The notes: a model not told the origin generated them from the sequence alone. Counted from the stretch's first letter, positions 16,443 through 25,625 are shown. The stretch: 64,000 nucleotides of DNA from JBJENW01 sp051880395 (GCA_051880395.1 JBJENW010000108.1:1-64000), one strand, 5' to 3'. Translations and numbers: made by a program.

Positions 16443-18362
16443 TTATTCTTCTGATTCGGTCTCGTCTTTGTCGTCCGTTAAAAGTGCTTTCATACTTAAG
16501 CTGATCTTCTTTTCTTCCTCGTTAAAATCTACGATTTTTGCTTCGATTTCCTGTCCGACTTTTAATACATCCGCCGGTTTTTCTACGTGCTCTTTTGCAA
16601 TCTGGGATACATGTAACAATGCATCTACGCCCGGAGCCAGTTCTATGAATGCACCGAAATCTGTCATTCTTGCAACTTTTCCGTTTACAATGTTTCCAAC
16701 TGCAAATTTTTCAGCAGCATTATTCCAAGGATTTTCATCTTCAAATTTCATGCTGAGTGCAATCTTTGTACCGTTGATATCCTTGATGAATACTTTTACA
16801 ACATCACCTACTTTAAATACTTTCTTCGGGTTTTCTACTCTTCCCCAAGACATTTCAGAGATGTGCAGTAATCCGTCTGCTCCGCCAAGATCGATAAATG
16901 CACCGAAATCTGTAACGTTTTTCACGGTTCCTTCGATCACATCGCCAACATTGATTTTTGCAAATAATTCTTTCTGTAATTCTTCTTTTTTTGCAACCAG
17001 TAACTGTTTTCTGTCACCGATGATTCTTCTTCTTCTCGGGTTAAACTCGCTGATTACGAATTCGATATCCTGATCTTTATATTTGCTCAGGTCTTTTTCG
17101 TATGTATCAGAAACGAGACTTGCCGGAATAAAGACTCTTGTTTCGTCAACAACAACACTCAAGCCACCATCGAGTACCTGTGCCACTTTTGCTGTCAGCA
17201 CTTCTTTGTTCTCGAATGCTTCCTCTAACCGTTTGCTTCCTTTTTCTGCTGCAAGACGTTTGTAAGTCAGTAATACCTGTCCTTCACCGTCATTTACTTT
17301 CAATACCTTTGCTTCCATGGTATCACCAACGGAAACCTGTGTGGTTAAGTCAACATTCGGTTCGTTTGTGTACTCGTTACGGGTAATAATTCCGTCAGAT
17401 TTGTAACCAATATTTAAAATAATCTCGTCCGGTTTCACATCAATAACGGTACCTTCGACTACCTCTCCATTTCTTATTGTTTTTAATGATTCTTCTAACA
17501 TTTGTTCAAAAGTCTGCTCTGACATTCTTTTTTGAACCTCCTCAATAATATTATTTGGGGTAGAAGCCCCTGCGGTAATACCTACGCTATCAACGGATCC
17601 AAACTGAGTTAAATCCAAGTCATCGAGTGTCTGTATATAGTAAGTATTTTCACATTCCTTTTTGCATATTTCAAATAACTTCTGTGTGTTTGAGCTATGC
17701 TTTCCACCAATGACAATCATGGCATCAACGCACCCTGCAATGTCGTAACTTTCTCGCTGCCGTTTTTCGGTCGCATTGCAGATAGTATTTAAAACACTTA
17801 TATCATACCCTTTTTTCGAGATAATTTCAACTAAATCTTGAAATTTCTTGTAATTAAATGTCGTTTGTGATACAATACACACCTTTTTGTGTGGATCAAG
17901 TTTCAATTTTTCAGCTTCCTGGGCCGAATTTACTACAAATGTGTACTCCGGATCGCTCCACCCACGAATGCCTTCTACCTCCGGATGGGTCGGATTCCCG
18001 ATGATCACGATCTGTTCTCCCAACGAACTATGTTCTTCCACAATACGATGGATTTTCAGAACAAACGGACATGTCGCATCTACAATGCGGAATCCATTTT
18101 TTTCCAATTTCTCATACACCTGTTTCGATACTCCGTGGGAACGGATCACGATAGTGGCAGCATTTAGTTTTTCTAACTCTTTTAAATCTTCAATGACCTC
18201 CACACCTTTTTTTTTCAGATCATTGACCACCTCTTCATTGTGAATGATAGGACCAAACGTATACAAGGGTTTATTCCCTTTTTCCGCCTGTTCATACACC
18301 TGTTCCACCGCACGTTTTACACCAAAACAAAACCCTGCGCTTTCTGCTACCCGAACCTGCAT
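16443..18362 (-). CDS. ispH: IspH fused to ribosomal S1-type RNA-binding domains
   Basis: Residues 1-283 are 4-hydroxy-3-methylbut-2-enyl diphosphate reductase, the last enzyme of the MEP isoprenoid pathway. It has the three cluster cysteines in GFCFGVKRAV (Cys12), ATCPFVLKIH and NTICNATEKRQ, and HPEVEG. Residues from about 295 to 639 hold four S1 RNA-binding domains: VVEGTVIDVKPD, LTAKVAQVLDGG, IEGTVKNVTDFGAFIDLGG and VNGKVARMTDFGAFIELAPG. The frame is continuous with no sign of a sequencing frameshift. This fusion is known in Clostridia. The start codon overlaps the cmk stop (TAATG), so the two genes are translationally coupled. Confidence 0.95.
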   Translation of the reverse strand: MQVRVAESAGFCFGVKRAVEQVYEQAEKGNKPLYTFGPIIHNEEVVNDLKKKGVEVIEDLKELEKLNAATIVIRSHGVSKQVYEKLEKNGFRIVDATCPFVLKIHRIVEEHSSLGEQIVIIGNPTHPEVEGIRGWSDPEYTFVVNSAQEAEKLKLDPHKKVCIVSQTTFNYKKFQDLVEIISKKGYDISVLNTICNATEKRQRESYDIAGCVDAMIVIGGKHSSNTQKLFEICKKECENTYYIQTLDDLDLTQFGSVDSVGITAGASTPNNIIEEVQKRMSEQTFEQMLEESLKTIRNGEVVEGTVIDVKPDEIILNIGYKSDGIITRNEYTNEPNVDLTTQVSVGDTMEAKVLKVNDGEGQVLLTYKRLAAEKGSKRLEEAFENKEVLTAKVAQVLDGGLSVVVDETRVFIPASLVSDTYEKDLSKYKDQDIEFVISEFNPRRRRIIGDRKQLLVAKKEELQKELFAKINVGDVIEGTVKNVTDFGAFIDLGGADGLLHISEMSWGRVENPKKVFKVGDVVKVFIKDINGTKIALSMKFEDENPWNNAAEKFAVGNIVNGKVARMTDFGAFIELAPGVDALLHVSQIAKEHVEKPADVLKVGQEIEAKIVDFNEEEKKISLSMKALLTDDKDETESEE

Positions 18363-19030
18363 TATTTTTTCTTTTCCTTTACAATGTTTAAGATTTTTGT
18401 CACTACTTCGTCAATCGTAAGATCAGAGGAATCCACCAGAATCGCATCCTCTGCCTGTTTCAGCGGCGACACATCCCGATGCATATCCCGATAATCGCGA
18501 TCTTCGATATCTTTCTCGATTTCTTTTAAATCACAGGCCTCTCCTTTGGCTTTTAATTCCTCATAACGACGCATCGCTCTTGTTTCCACGCTCGCCGTCA
18601 GATAGATTTTTACCGGTGCATCCGGAAGTACGCAGGTACCGATATCACGACCGTCCATAATGACGTCAGTTTCTTTTGCCAGCTGTTGCTGTAATTCCAC
18701 TAATTTTTTTCGAACCGCCGGGTAAGCACTTGTCACAGAAGCTGTATTGCTGACCTGTTCGGTCCGGATTCGTCCGTTGACATTTTCGCCATTTAACAAT
18801 ACCTGCTGTTCTCCATCCTCGTATGCGATCTTTATTGAAATCTCATTACATATATCGGATACAATCGCCTCATTCTTTACATCCAGCCCTTTTTCCAGAA
18901 AATAAAGTGCCATCGCACGATACATCGCACCTGTATCAACGTAAATATAAGACAATGCACTTGCCACGCGCTTTGCGATCGTGCTTTTCCCTGCTCCTGC
19001 CGGTCCGTCAATTGCAATATTAAATCCCAT
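18362..19030 (-). CDS. cmk: Cytidylate kinase
   Basis: Cmk phosphorylates CMP and dCMP in nucleotide recycling. The 222-residue protein has the P-loop DGPAGAGKST (residues 7-16), VDTGAMYRA for substrate binding, DGRDIGTCVLPDA, and the lid region with Arg-rich RAMRRYEE and RDYRDMHRDVSPL. Its gene lies 29 bp after the flavoprotein gene and overlaps the ispH-S1 fusion start by one base. cmk beside ispH or S1 is a common arrangement in Firmicutes. Confidence 0.96.
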   Translation of the reverse strand: MGFNIAIDGPAGAGKSTIAKRVASALSYIYVDTGAMYRAMALYFLEKGLDVKNEAIVSDICNEISIKIAYEDGEQQVLLNGENVNGRIRTEQVSNTASVTSAYPAVRKKLVELQQQLAKETDVIMDGRDIGTCVLPDAPVKIYLTASVETRAMRRYEELKAKGEACDLKEIEKDIEDRDYRDMHRDVSPLKQAEDAILVDSSDLTIDEVVTKILNIVKEKKK

Positions 19031-19059
19031 GTTTCATTACTCCTTTGTCACTGCTATTT

Positions 19060-20289
19060 TTATTCTATGCTCATTCCAGCCAAATGGCCGCTAGACCATG
19101 CGATCTGTAAATTAAACCCACCTGTCATTGCATCCACATCCAGTACCTCACCTGCAAAAAACAGGCCTTTTATTTTTTTGGATTCCATCGTATGAGGATC
19201 GATCTCTTTCAAGGAGACTCCTCCTTTTGTGATAATGGCTTCCGTAAAATCCCTTGTTCCCGTCAATGTCAGCGGAAATCTACGTATTTTTTCCATCAGT
19301 TTCTGCCGTTCTTCTTTTGTAACCGCATTCACTTTTTTTTCCGGATCGATTCCACTGATTTCGATCATGACCGGAATCAGTTTCGCCGGGAAAAGTTTTG
19401 CGATCGCATTTTTAAACTGTCGATTCTGATTTTGATCGAATTGGCGTAATATCCGCTTGTCCAGCTGTTCGTCATCTAATGCCGGCTTTAAATCGATTTC
19501 CATGGAAAGTGTCTGTTTTTGCAGCACATCCGTAATCTTTGAACTCGCACTTAAAATCAGCGGTCCGCTGACTCCAAAATGTGTAAACAGCATTTCCCCG
19601 AAATCCTCATACAAACATTTCTTTCCATTATAAATGTGTATTTCTACATTTTTTAATGATAACCCTTGTAATTCTTTTACATATTCTTCTGCCGTAGTAA
19701 GCGGGACAAGTGCCGGTAAACATGGTTTGACTGCCATCCCTGCCTCCTTAGCAAAACGATATCCATCTCCCGTTGAACCGGTCGCCGGATAGGAACAACC
19801 TCCCGTGGCAACGATTACCGCTTCTGCTTCTATTATGTCACCATTTTTTAATTTTAAACCAGTCACCCGATCTTTTTCCATGCACAATTGCAAAACCTCT
19901 GTCTGCAAACAAACATTTACGTGCAATTCCCTCATTTTTCGATTGAGTGCCGCAATTACATCCGACGCGTGATCCGACTCCGGAAACACACGATTTCCAC
20001 GTTCCGTTTTTAATTTCAATCCAGTTTCTTCAAAAAACTGCATGACCTGAAAGTTATCATACCCGTAGATCGCACTGTATAAGAATTTCGCATTACCGTT
20101 GATATTTCGAAAAAGATCCTGTGTATCACAGGCATTTGTCAGATTGCACCTGCCCTTGCCGGTAATATATAATTTTTTGCCGGTTTTTTCATTTTTTTCT
20201 AAAACCGTAACGGTATGACCGTTCTCTGCGGCCGCGATCGCAGCTGCCATTCCGGCCGGTCCTGCACCTACCACTACTACTTTACTCAT
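19060..20289 (-). CDS. FAD-dependent oxidoreductase of the HI0933/YhiN family
   Basis: This is a 409-residue flavoprotein of the HI0933-like family. It has an N-terminal FAD-binding Rossmann motif (VVGAGPAGMAAAIAAAENG) followed by the family hallmark TGKKLYITGKGRCNLTN. Later come VIVATGGCSYPATGSTGDGYRFAKEAG and the C-terminal GLFFAGEVLDVDAMTGGFNLQIA. Members have been annotated as aminoacetone oxidase-like, and relatives include the bile-acid reductase BaiN, but the substrate here is unknown. It is the first gene of the operon with cmk, ispH-S1 and cheR. An extended -10 (TGTTATACT) lies at 20326-20334. Confidence 0.88.
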   Translation of the reverse strand: MSKVVVVGAGPAGMAAAIAAAENGHTVTVLEKNEKTGKKLYITGKGRCNLTNACDTQDLFRNINGNAKFLYSAIYGYDNFQVMQFFEETGLKLKTERGNRVFPESDHASDVIAALNRKMRELHVNVCLQTEVLQLCMEKDRVTGLKLKNGDIIEAEAVIVATGGCSYPATGSTGDGYRFAKEAGMAVKPCLPALVPLTTAEEYVKELQGLSLKNVEIHIYNGKKCLYEDFGEMLFTHFGVSGPLILSASSKITDVLQKQTLSMEIDLKPALDDEQLDKRILRQFDQNQNRQFKNAIAKLFPAKLIPVMIEISGIDPEKKVNAVTKEERQKLMEKIRRFPLTLTGTRDFTEAIITKGGVSLKEIDPHTMESKKIKGLFFAGEVLDVDAMTGGFNLQIAWSSGHLAGMSIE

Positions 20290-20325
20290 TCTTTCTCTCC
20301 TAAAAATTTTCGAACCTAATTTAGA

Positions 20326-20334
20326 AGTATAACA
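20326..20334 (-). promoter_or_regulatory. Extended -10 upstream of the flavoprotein-cmk-ispH operon
   Basis: TGTTATACT lies on the minus strand 37 bp ahead of the start codon; the -35 region is only T-rich. Confidence 0.4.
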
Positions 20335-20395
20335 GAAAAATTTAAAAAAAACTAGTATAATTCCTTAAAATTGTATTAATTTCCACCCATTTCCC

Positions 20396-20425
20396 TTGTT
20401 TTACTTTTCTCATATATGGTATGAT
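20396..20425 (+). promoter_or_regulatory. Promoter of the citrate synthase gene
   Basis: TTGTTT (20396-20401) and TATGAT (20420-20425, with TGG just before) are 18 bp apart. The leader is about 65 nt. Confidence 0.55.
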
Positions 20426-20495
20426 AAATGTAAATGAGTGCCTGGCTTTACAAAATAAAGTCTGCCTCAAATATTATTTTCATGGAGGTAAACCA

Positions 20496-21866
20496 ATGAT
20501 TACAAACACTCTAAGCGAAATTACACCGGAAATTCTGCAGCTTGCAAAGTTGTGCCAGGAAAATGCGTCCATTGATCCTGCACTGTATGCAGAATATGAT
20601 GTAAAACGCGGATTGCGTGACTTAAACGGAAAAGGTGTCTTGGTCGGTCTGACAGAAATTTCCGATGTCTGTGCCACAAAAGTCGTGGATGGCGACGTTG
20701 TTCCTGCTGACGGTAATCTGTATTATCGTGGATACAATGTCAAAGACCTTGTGCAGGGACTCGATAAAAATGCTCACACCGGTTTTGAAGAAACCACCTA
20801 TTTATTGCTTTTTGGCGAGCTTCCGACGCAAAAACAGTTGGCGGATTTCTGTAAGCTGCTTTCGAATTACCGAACACTCCCGACCAGTTTTGTACGTGAC
20901 ATCATCATGAAAGCGCCAAGCCACGACATGATGAACACACTGGCTCGAAGCGTTCTGACTCTGTATTCCTATGACGACCGTGCAGATGACATCTCACTCC
21001 CGAACGTTCTGCGCCAGTGTCTGCAGCTGATCAGCTTATTTCCTCTTTTATCTGTCTATGGATATCAGGCTTACAAACACTATCATGACGGTGCCAGTCT
21101 TTATATCCACCCACCAAAACCGGAATATTCCACTGCAGAAAACATTCTGCATATTTTACGTGCAGACAGTCAGTTCACACCATTAGAAGCAAAACTTCTG
21201 GATATTGCGCTGATTTTGCACATGGAGCACGGCGGTGGAAATAACTCCACCTTTACCACGCATCTCGTTTCTTCGTCCGGTACTGATACTTACTCTGTGA
21301 TCGCCGCCTCTCTTGGTTCCCTCAAAGGTCCAAAACACGGCGGTGCCAACATAAAAGTCGTGCAGATGTTTGCTGACATGAAGCAGCATGTAAAAGACTG
21401 GACCAGTGAAGCAGAAGTGGGCGACTACCTGCGTGCACTTTTACACAAAGAGGCATTCGATCACGCGGGCTTGATCTATGGTATGGGACATGCGGTTTAT
21501 TCGCTGTCGGATCCTCGTGCACAGATTTTCCGTTCCTTTGTCGAACAACTTTCCAAAGAAAAAGGTCGGGAAGAAGAATTTGCGCTTTATACGCTAGTAG
21601 AACGTCTGGCTCCACAGATCATCACCGAGGAGCGCAAAATCTACAAAGGTGTCAGCCCGAATGTCGATTTTTTCAGTGGTTTTGCTTACAGCATGCTGGA
21701 TCTGCCATTGGAATTATATACCCCGATTTTTGCGATCGCCCGTATTTCCGGCTGGAGTGCGCACCGATTAGAAGAATTGTCCTACAGCGGAAAGATCATG
21801 CGTCCGGCTTATAAAAATGTACAGCCGCACCGCGCGTATGTTCCGATGAGTGAACGCCACGAATAA
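20496..21866 (+). CDS. Citrate synthase
   Basis: Citrate synthase condenses oxaloacetate and acetyl-CoA, here probably feeding 2-oxoglutarate for glutamate synthesis in an anaerobe. The start at 20496 (MITNTLSEITPEIL, 456 residues) has GGAGG 7 bp ahead; 25 further in-frame codons upstream overlap the promoter and are unlikely. Catalytic residues are in MEHGGGNNSTFTTH (His), GPKHGGAN (second His) and VDFFSG (Asp). MGHAVYSLSDPRA, part of the oxaloacetate site, is also present. The N-terminal 60 residues are longer than in the E. coli type, as in other Clostridia. It is monocistronic with its own terminator. Confidence 0.95.
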   Translation: MITNTLSEITPEILQLAKLCQENASIDPALYAEYDVKRGLRDLNGKGVLVGLTEISDVCATKVVDGDVVPADGNLYYRGYNVKDLVQGLDKNAHTGFEETTYLLLFGELPTQKQLADFCKLLSNYRTLPTSFVRDIIMKAPSHDMMNTLARSVLTLYSYDDRADDISLPNVLRQCLQLISLFPLLSVYGYQAYKHYHDGASLYIHPPKPEYSTAENILHILRADSQFTPLEAKLLDIALILHMEHGGGNNSTFTTHLVSSSGTDTYSVIAASLGSLKGPKHGGANIKVVQMFADMKQHVKDWTSEAEVGDYLRALLHKEAFDHAGLIYGMGHAVYSLSDPRAQIFRSFVEQLSKEKGREEEFALYTLVERLAPQIITEERKIYKGVSPNVDFFSGFAYSMLDLPLELYTPIFAIARISGWSAHRLEELSYSGKIMRPAYKNVQPHRAYVPMSERHE

Positions 21867-21904
21867 AAAAGAAAAGGCTGGTTTTTCCAGTCTTTTCTTT
21901 TTTA
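21866..21904. terminator. Bidirectional terminator after the citrate synthase gene
   Basis: AAAAAGAAAAGGCTGG and CCAGTCTTTTCTTTTT form a stem with a short T loop. It serves the citrate synthase gene and the convergent membrane-protein gene. Confidence 0.85.
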
Positions 21905-22267
21905 GTGAAGTTTATATTTCAAAAATTCCTGTCTCCACTTTTGAAGACAAGCACAGTAAACGATTGCATAAAGTAAAAATACGATCAATAAAATTTTGAC
22001 TGCTAAGCCAATCGGCGTCAATAATGTATCCACAATTCCTGTGATTCCTGTCAAAATCGCACAGCCTCCGAATAAAATCGTCGGCACAGATGCCGCTTTA
22101 ACGAAACTGTTTTCGTCCGACTGTTTCTTATTTAACTCTTTTTCGTCAGCCAGCCAGGAACTCACTTTCCCTGTTCTTTTCATCTGAGCCCCTGCAAAGC
22201 ATATATAACCGCCGAACAAAAGCAACGGCAAATAGAGTACAATACATAAAAACAACGTTGTTTTCAT
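21902..22267 (-). CDS. Small integral membrane protein of unknown function
   Basis: This 121-residue protein has an N-terminal hydrophobic helix (about 3-27), a polar stretch (28-58) rich in Lys, Glu and Ser, and two further hydrophobic segments (about 60-82 and 85-108). A short basic tail follows. The layout fits a three-helix inner-membrane protein, somewhat like SdpI/DUF3784-type small proteins, but I do not recognise the family with confidence. An AAAGGAG ribosome binding site lies 7 bp before the ATG. It stands alone between two plus-strand transcription units. Confidence 0.7.
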   Translation of the reverse strand: MKTTLFLCIVLYLPLLLFGGYICFAGAQMKRTGKVSSWLADEKELNKKQSDENSFVKAASVPTILFGGCAILTGITGIVDTLLTPIGLAVKILLIVFLLYAIVYCACLQKWRQEFLKYKLH

Positions 22268-22405
22268 ATGGATTCTCCTTTTTAAAATTTTTTATATTTA
22301 AATTATACTCAACCATTACATTTTTTTCAACATCTACCGATACATATAGTAAGATTATAAATATACTAGAATGCGTATACATTTTATCAAAGATTTGTTT
22401 TTTTA

Positions 22406-22434
22406 TTGAAAACTGTCGCATTTTGGTGTACTAT
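22406..22434 (+). promoter_or_regulatory. Promoter of the cheY-cheX-like pair
   Basis: TTGAAA (22406-22411) and TACTAT (22429-22434) are 17 bp apart, about 38 bp before the GTGGAGGAGAGG ribosome binding site of the cheY-like gene ends. Confidence 0.5.
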
Positions 22435-22477
22435 GTATATATATTATGGAATTTTCTATGAGTGGAGGAGAGGCTAC

Positions 22478-22855
22478 ATGAATCTTGAAAATATTTCAAT
22501 TTTAATTGGTGATGATTCGATTCTTGCACGCAAACAATTAAAGGATGTACTAACTTCTTTTGGTGCAACACATTTTCTAGAAGGAGCGAACGGTGAGGAG
22601 GTTATTGAACTTTACAAGGCCAACAAACCGAATCTGGTTTTTCTTGATATTGTTATGCCTGTGAAAGACGGAATTAATGCTGTCCGCGAAATCATCAACG
22701 TAAACCCGGATGCCGATATTGTTATGGTATCTTCTGTCGGAACGCAGGATCAATTGAAAGCTGCTATTAATGCCGGTGCGCATGATTTTATTCAGAAACC
22801 TTTAGATGCTGATCAGGTGCACGCAATCTTAAAAGTTCGATACGAAGGGAGATAG
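22478..22855 (+). CDS. CheY-like single-domain response regulator
   Basis: A 125-residue receiver domain with no output domain. The phosphorylation site is intact: the acidic pair Asp12-Asp13 (ILIGDDS), Asp57 in LVFLDIVMP, Ser in VMVSSVG and Lys in FIQKP. The start at 22478 has a GGAGGAG ribosome binding site; the frame is open 24 codons further upstream, but that stretch covers the promoter. It is separated from the next gene by only 3 bp. The neighbour carries a CheX/CheC-like phosphatase domain, so it is probably the dedicated phosphatase of this CheY. The role could be flagellar switching or another CheY-controlled output. Confidence 0.92.
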   Translation: MNLENISILIGDDSILARKQLKDVLTSFGATHFLEGANGEEVIELYKANKPNLVFLDIVMPVKDGINAVREIINVNPDADIVMVSSVGTQDQLKAAINAGAHDFIQKPLDADQVHAILKVRYEGR

Positions 22856-22858
22856 AAT

Positions 22859-23740
22859 ATGTATACACAATTTTTTGGTAATTATCTCTTGCACCGTGGA
22901 GCGATCACACCAGAGCAGCTGATGGATGCAATGAAAGAAGAATCTTCTTCCCACATCAAGCTCGGTACTTTAGCGATTCATTCCGGCTACATGACTGCAA
23001 GTGAAGTGGAAAACATTATTATTATGCAGACTCATCAGGATAAACGCTTTGGTGATCTTGCTGTGGAACAAGGATATCTGACAAACGATCAGGTACGCGA
23101 ATTGATTGAAACGCAGAATCCAAATTATTTATTACTTGGACAGATTTTAATCGAAAAGGGCTATCTGACACATTCTGAATTTGAAACCTTACTTTTGGAT
23201 TATCAGTCAGAAAATGAAATTACTGAGCAGGATATTTCATCGAATGAGTTGGAACACATCCATACGCTGTTACGCAACTTCTTGAAAACATTAGATTTTC
23301 AGGATCAGGATTATATCATTCAATATTTATCCCTGCTGTTTAATAATCTTATCCGATTTATCGGAGACGATTTTTCACCGCTTGATCCGATTCCTTGCGA
23401 AGAGATTCCGATAACATACTGTATTTCTCAGCGAATCGGTGGTTCCATCCAGCTTCTCTCCGGATTAGAATTGGACGAACCAACCGTCATCGCGTTCGCA
23501 TCTCGCTATGTTGGTGACACCTTCACAGAATTCGATGAGTATGTAAAGGCTTCTGTTGAAGATTTCTTAAATTTACATAACGGACTGTTCAATGTCAATA
23601 TGTCCAACAACAACTCGATCGAATTGTCTTTAGATCCACCGATGCGGATTGAAGATCCGATTTTCTCCTTAGAGGGAAAATCCTATCTCATTCCAATTGC
23701 TTATCCGTTTGGTATTCTTAATTTCATTTTGGCATTTTAA
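22859..23740 (+). CDS. Protein with MshEN-like repeats and a CheX-like domain
   Basis: In this 293-residue protein, the N-terminal half (about 1-125) has three repeats of the form FGNYLLHRGAITPEQLMDAM, FGDLAVEQGYLTNDQVRELI and LGQILIEKGYLTHSEFETLL. These resemble the MshEN/GSPII_E N-terminal fold, some members of which bind c-di-GMP. The C-terminal half (about 150-293) resembles the CheX/CheC CheY-P phosphatases, with the Glu/Asn helix VEDFLNLHNGLFNVNMS and SYLIPIAYPFG. The domain assignment is from pattern only. It follows a CheY gene by 3 bp. I infer that it dephosphorylates that CheY, perhaps in response to a ligand bound by the N-terminal half. Confidence 0.75.
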   Translation: MYTQFFGNYLLHRGAITPEQLMDAMKEESSSHIKLGTLAIHSGYMTASEVENIIIMQTHQDKRFGDLAVEQGYLTNDQVRELIETQNPNYLLLGQILIEKGYLTHSEFETLLLDYQSENEITEQDISSNELEHIHTLLRNFLKTLDFQDQDYIIQYLSLLFNNLIRFIGDDFSPLDPIPCEEIPITYCISQRIGGSIQLLSGLELDEPTVIAFASRYVGDTFTEFDEYVKASVEDFLNLHNGLFNVNMSNNNSIELSLDPPMRIEDPIFSLEGKSYLIPIAYPFGILNFILAF

Positions 23741-23780
23741 AAATCCAGGGTTTCCACTTTTTCGGAAACCCTGGATTTTT
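23738..23780. terminator. Bidirectional terminator between the cheY unit and thrC
   Basis: AAAAATCCAGGGTTTCC and GGAAACCCTGGATTTTT form a 17-bp perfect stem with a 9-nt loop, flanked by A-runs and T-runs. Confidence 0.93.
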
Positions 23781-23792
23781 ATTTCTTCATTT

Positions 23793-25283
23793 TTAAATTC
23801 CCAAGAATTTTTTTACAACTTCTGGCATTTCTTCTACTTCGCAAACGGTTTTATGGCGAATATCCGCATTCCGAATTTCTTCGATCGCATTTGGAACTTT
23901 TACATTTCCAATTCTGCTCAGTTCGTCAACTAACTCGAAATCTCCCATTGCATCATATTTTTCTTTATCAATCGCATCCATAACGCTTCTGGTAAATTTA
24001 AACGGACTTGCTGTTGAAGCAATAACGGTTTTTGTAGTATCCCCCGTATCTTTGCAATATTTTTTGTAAACACCTGCCGCAACAGATGTATGCGTATCAA
24101 TGATATATCCTGTCTTTTCATACAAATTCTTGATGGTTGCCGCACACTCTGCTTCTGTCTCATAATTTCCATAGAAATCCTTCAACTCTGCCTGCATCGC
24201 ATCGGTGATCGTATAAACACCTTCTGTTGTCAGCTGTTTCATCAACTCCGCATTCTTTTTCGCATCATTTCCGGCAATTCGATAGATCAGACGTTCCAGA
24301 TTGCTGGAGATCAGAATATCCATCGACGGTGACGTTGTAAGAATGAAATCACGATTTTTATCATATGTACCTGTTGTAAAGAAATCATACAGTACTTTAT
24401 TGTCATTTGACGCACAGATCAGTTTATTGATCGGAAGTCCCATATTTTTTGCATAATAAGCAGCTAAGATATTTCCAAAGTTTCCCGTTGGAACAACAAC
24501 ATTGATCTTTTCTCCTTCTTTGATGGAACCCTTCTTCAACAATTGACCATATGCATATACATAATAAACGATCTGCGGAACCAAACGTCCAATATTAATG
24601 GAATTAGCTGATGAGAACTGGAATCCGGCTGCATCCATCTCTTTTGCAAGCTGTGGATCAGAAAACATTTTCTTGACACCTGTCTGAGCCTGGTCGAAGT
24701 TTCCATGGATTCCTACTACAAAGGTATTTTCTCCTTTTTGTGTTACCATCTGTTTTTCCTGAATCGGGCTGACGCCGTTCTTCGGATAAAATACTACGAT
24801 TTTTGTTCCTTCTACATCCGCAAATCCAGCCAACGCTGCTTTTCCGGTATCTCCGGATGTGGCCGTCAAAATAACGATCTCATTTTTTACCTGATTTTTC
24901 TTTGCGGAAGTAATCATAAGATGTGGCAAAATGGATAATGCCATATCCTTAAACGCAATTGTAGAACCGTGGAACAGCTCTAAGAAATATGCGCCGTCTG
25001 CTTCTTTCAACGGTGCGATTTCTTCTGTATCGAATTTACTGTCATAAGCACTACGAATACAGTGTTTCAGTTCTTCCTCCGTGAAATCGGTAAGAAACTG
25101 TTTCATAACAGCGTATGCCGTCTCCTGATAATTCATCTGAGCCAGATCCTTCAATGAAACATCCAATGCCGGAATCGAATCCGGTACAAATAAACCGCCA
25201 TCATTTGCAAGTCCTTTCAAAATTGCCTGAGATGCTGTTACTTTTTCATCTGGGTTTCTTGTGCTTGAAAATAACAAATCCAT
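23793..25283 (-). CDS. thrC: Threonine synthase
   Basis: ThrC converts O-phosphohomoserine to threonine with pyridoxal phosphate. At 496 residues it is the longer fungal/enterobacterial-type enzyme rather than the short Bacillus type. The PLP lysine is in HGSTIAFKDMAL (about residue 110), with TATSGDTGKAAL binding the phosphate. VVPTGNFGNILAAYYAKNMG contributes the ring-binding strand. A strong promoter (25343-25372) drives it alone, and I see no T-box or other leader RNA in the roughly 55-nt leader. Upstream is a cluster of palindromic repeats. Confidence 0.96.
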   Translation of the reverse strand: MDLLFSSTRNPDEKVTASQAILKGLANDGGLFVPDSIPALDVSLKDLAQMNYQETAYAVMKQFLTDFTEEELKHCIRSAYDSKFDTEEIAPLKEADGAYFLELFHGSTIAFKDMALSILPHLMITSAKKNQVKNEIVILTATSGDTGKAALAGFADVEGTKIVVFYPKNGVSPIQEKQMVTQKGENTFVVGIHGNFDQAQTGVKKMFSDPQLAKEMDAAGFQFSSANSINIGRLVPQIVYYVYAYGQLLKKGSIKEGEKINVVVPTGNFGNILAAYYAKNMGLPINKLICASNDNKVLYDFFTTGTYDKNRDFILTTSPSMDILISSNLERLIYRIAGNDAKKNAELMKQLTTEGVYTITDAMQAELKDFYGNYETEAECAATIKNLYEKTGYIIDTHTSVAAGVYKKYCKDTGDTTKTVIASTASPFKFTRSVMDAIDKEKYDAMGDFELVDELSRIGNVKVPNAIEEIRNADIRHKTVCEVEEMPEVVKKFLGI

Positions 25284-25342
25284 TTATCCATCCATCCTTC
25301 TTATTTCAAAAATTTTTCTACTATGTAAAACTACACCATCTC

Positions 25343-25372
25343 ATTATACGCGATAAAATCGCTCCCTGTCAA
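25343..25372 (-). promoter_or_regulatory. Sigma-A promoter of thrC
   Basis: On the minus strand a perfect TTGACA (25367-25372) and a perfect TATAAT (25343-25348) are 18 bp apart. Confidence 0.8.
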
Positions 25373-25425
25373 TCACATTTCCCGGATTCCTCTAAAAATA
25401 TCTCAACCATCGTTGGTATCCCCAC

Positions 25426-25625
25426 GCGGACGTTTCGCAACACGCCGGGCATCTCTGCGAAAAACACGGCTCCTGTTCAGGTAAGCTAACTCTTAAGATT
25501 CTCTAAGACACTCAGGATCGCCTTCGTGCCTAAGAGAATCTAAAGAGTGGATCTCACCTGCACCCGCCGAAACGTTTTTTCGCAGAGATGCCCGGCGTGT
25601 TGCGAAACTGTGTACTGGAAACGGA
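25426..25625 (-). repeat. Palindromic element, short copy D
   Basis: The inverted repeat is 25432-25608 (177 bp). GTTTCGCAACACGCCGGGC pairs exactly with its complement at the right end, and inner parts (AGATTCTCT) pair imperfectly. The outer flanks match those of copy A: GCGGAC on the left and TGTGTACTGGAAACGG on the right. The inner stem sequence is unrelated to copies A-C, so the family is defined by its ends and palindromic form. Confidence 0.75.

Noticed and set aside
16443..18362. Frameshift or assembly error joining ispH and an S1 gene
   Set aside because: The reading frame is continuous with normal linker sequence, and this fusion is known in Clostridia.
25284..25342. T-box leader for thrC
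   Set aside because: Only about 55 nt separate the predicted start of transcription from the ribosome binding site, and no T-box sequence or terminator is present.
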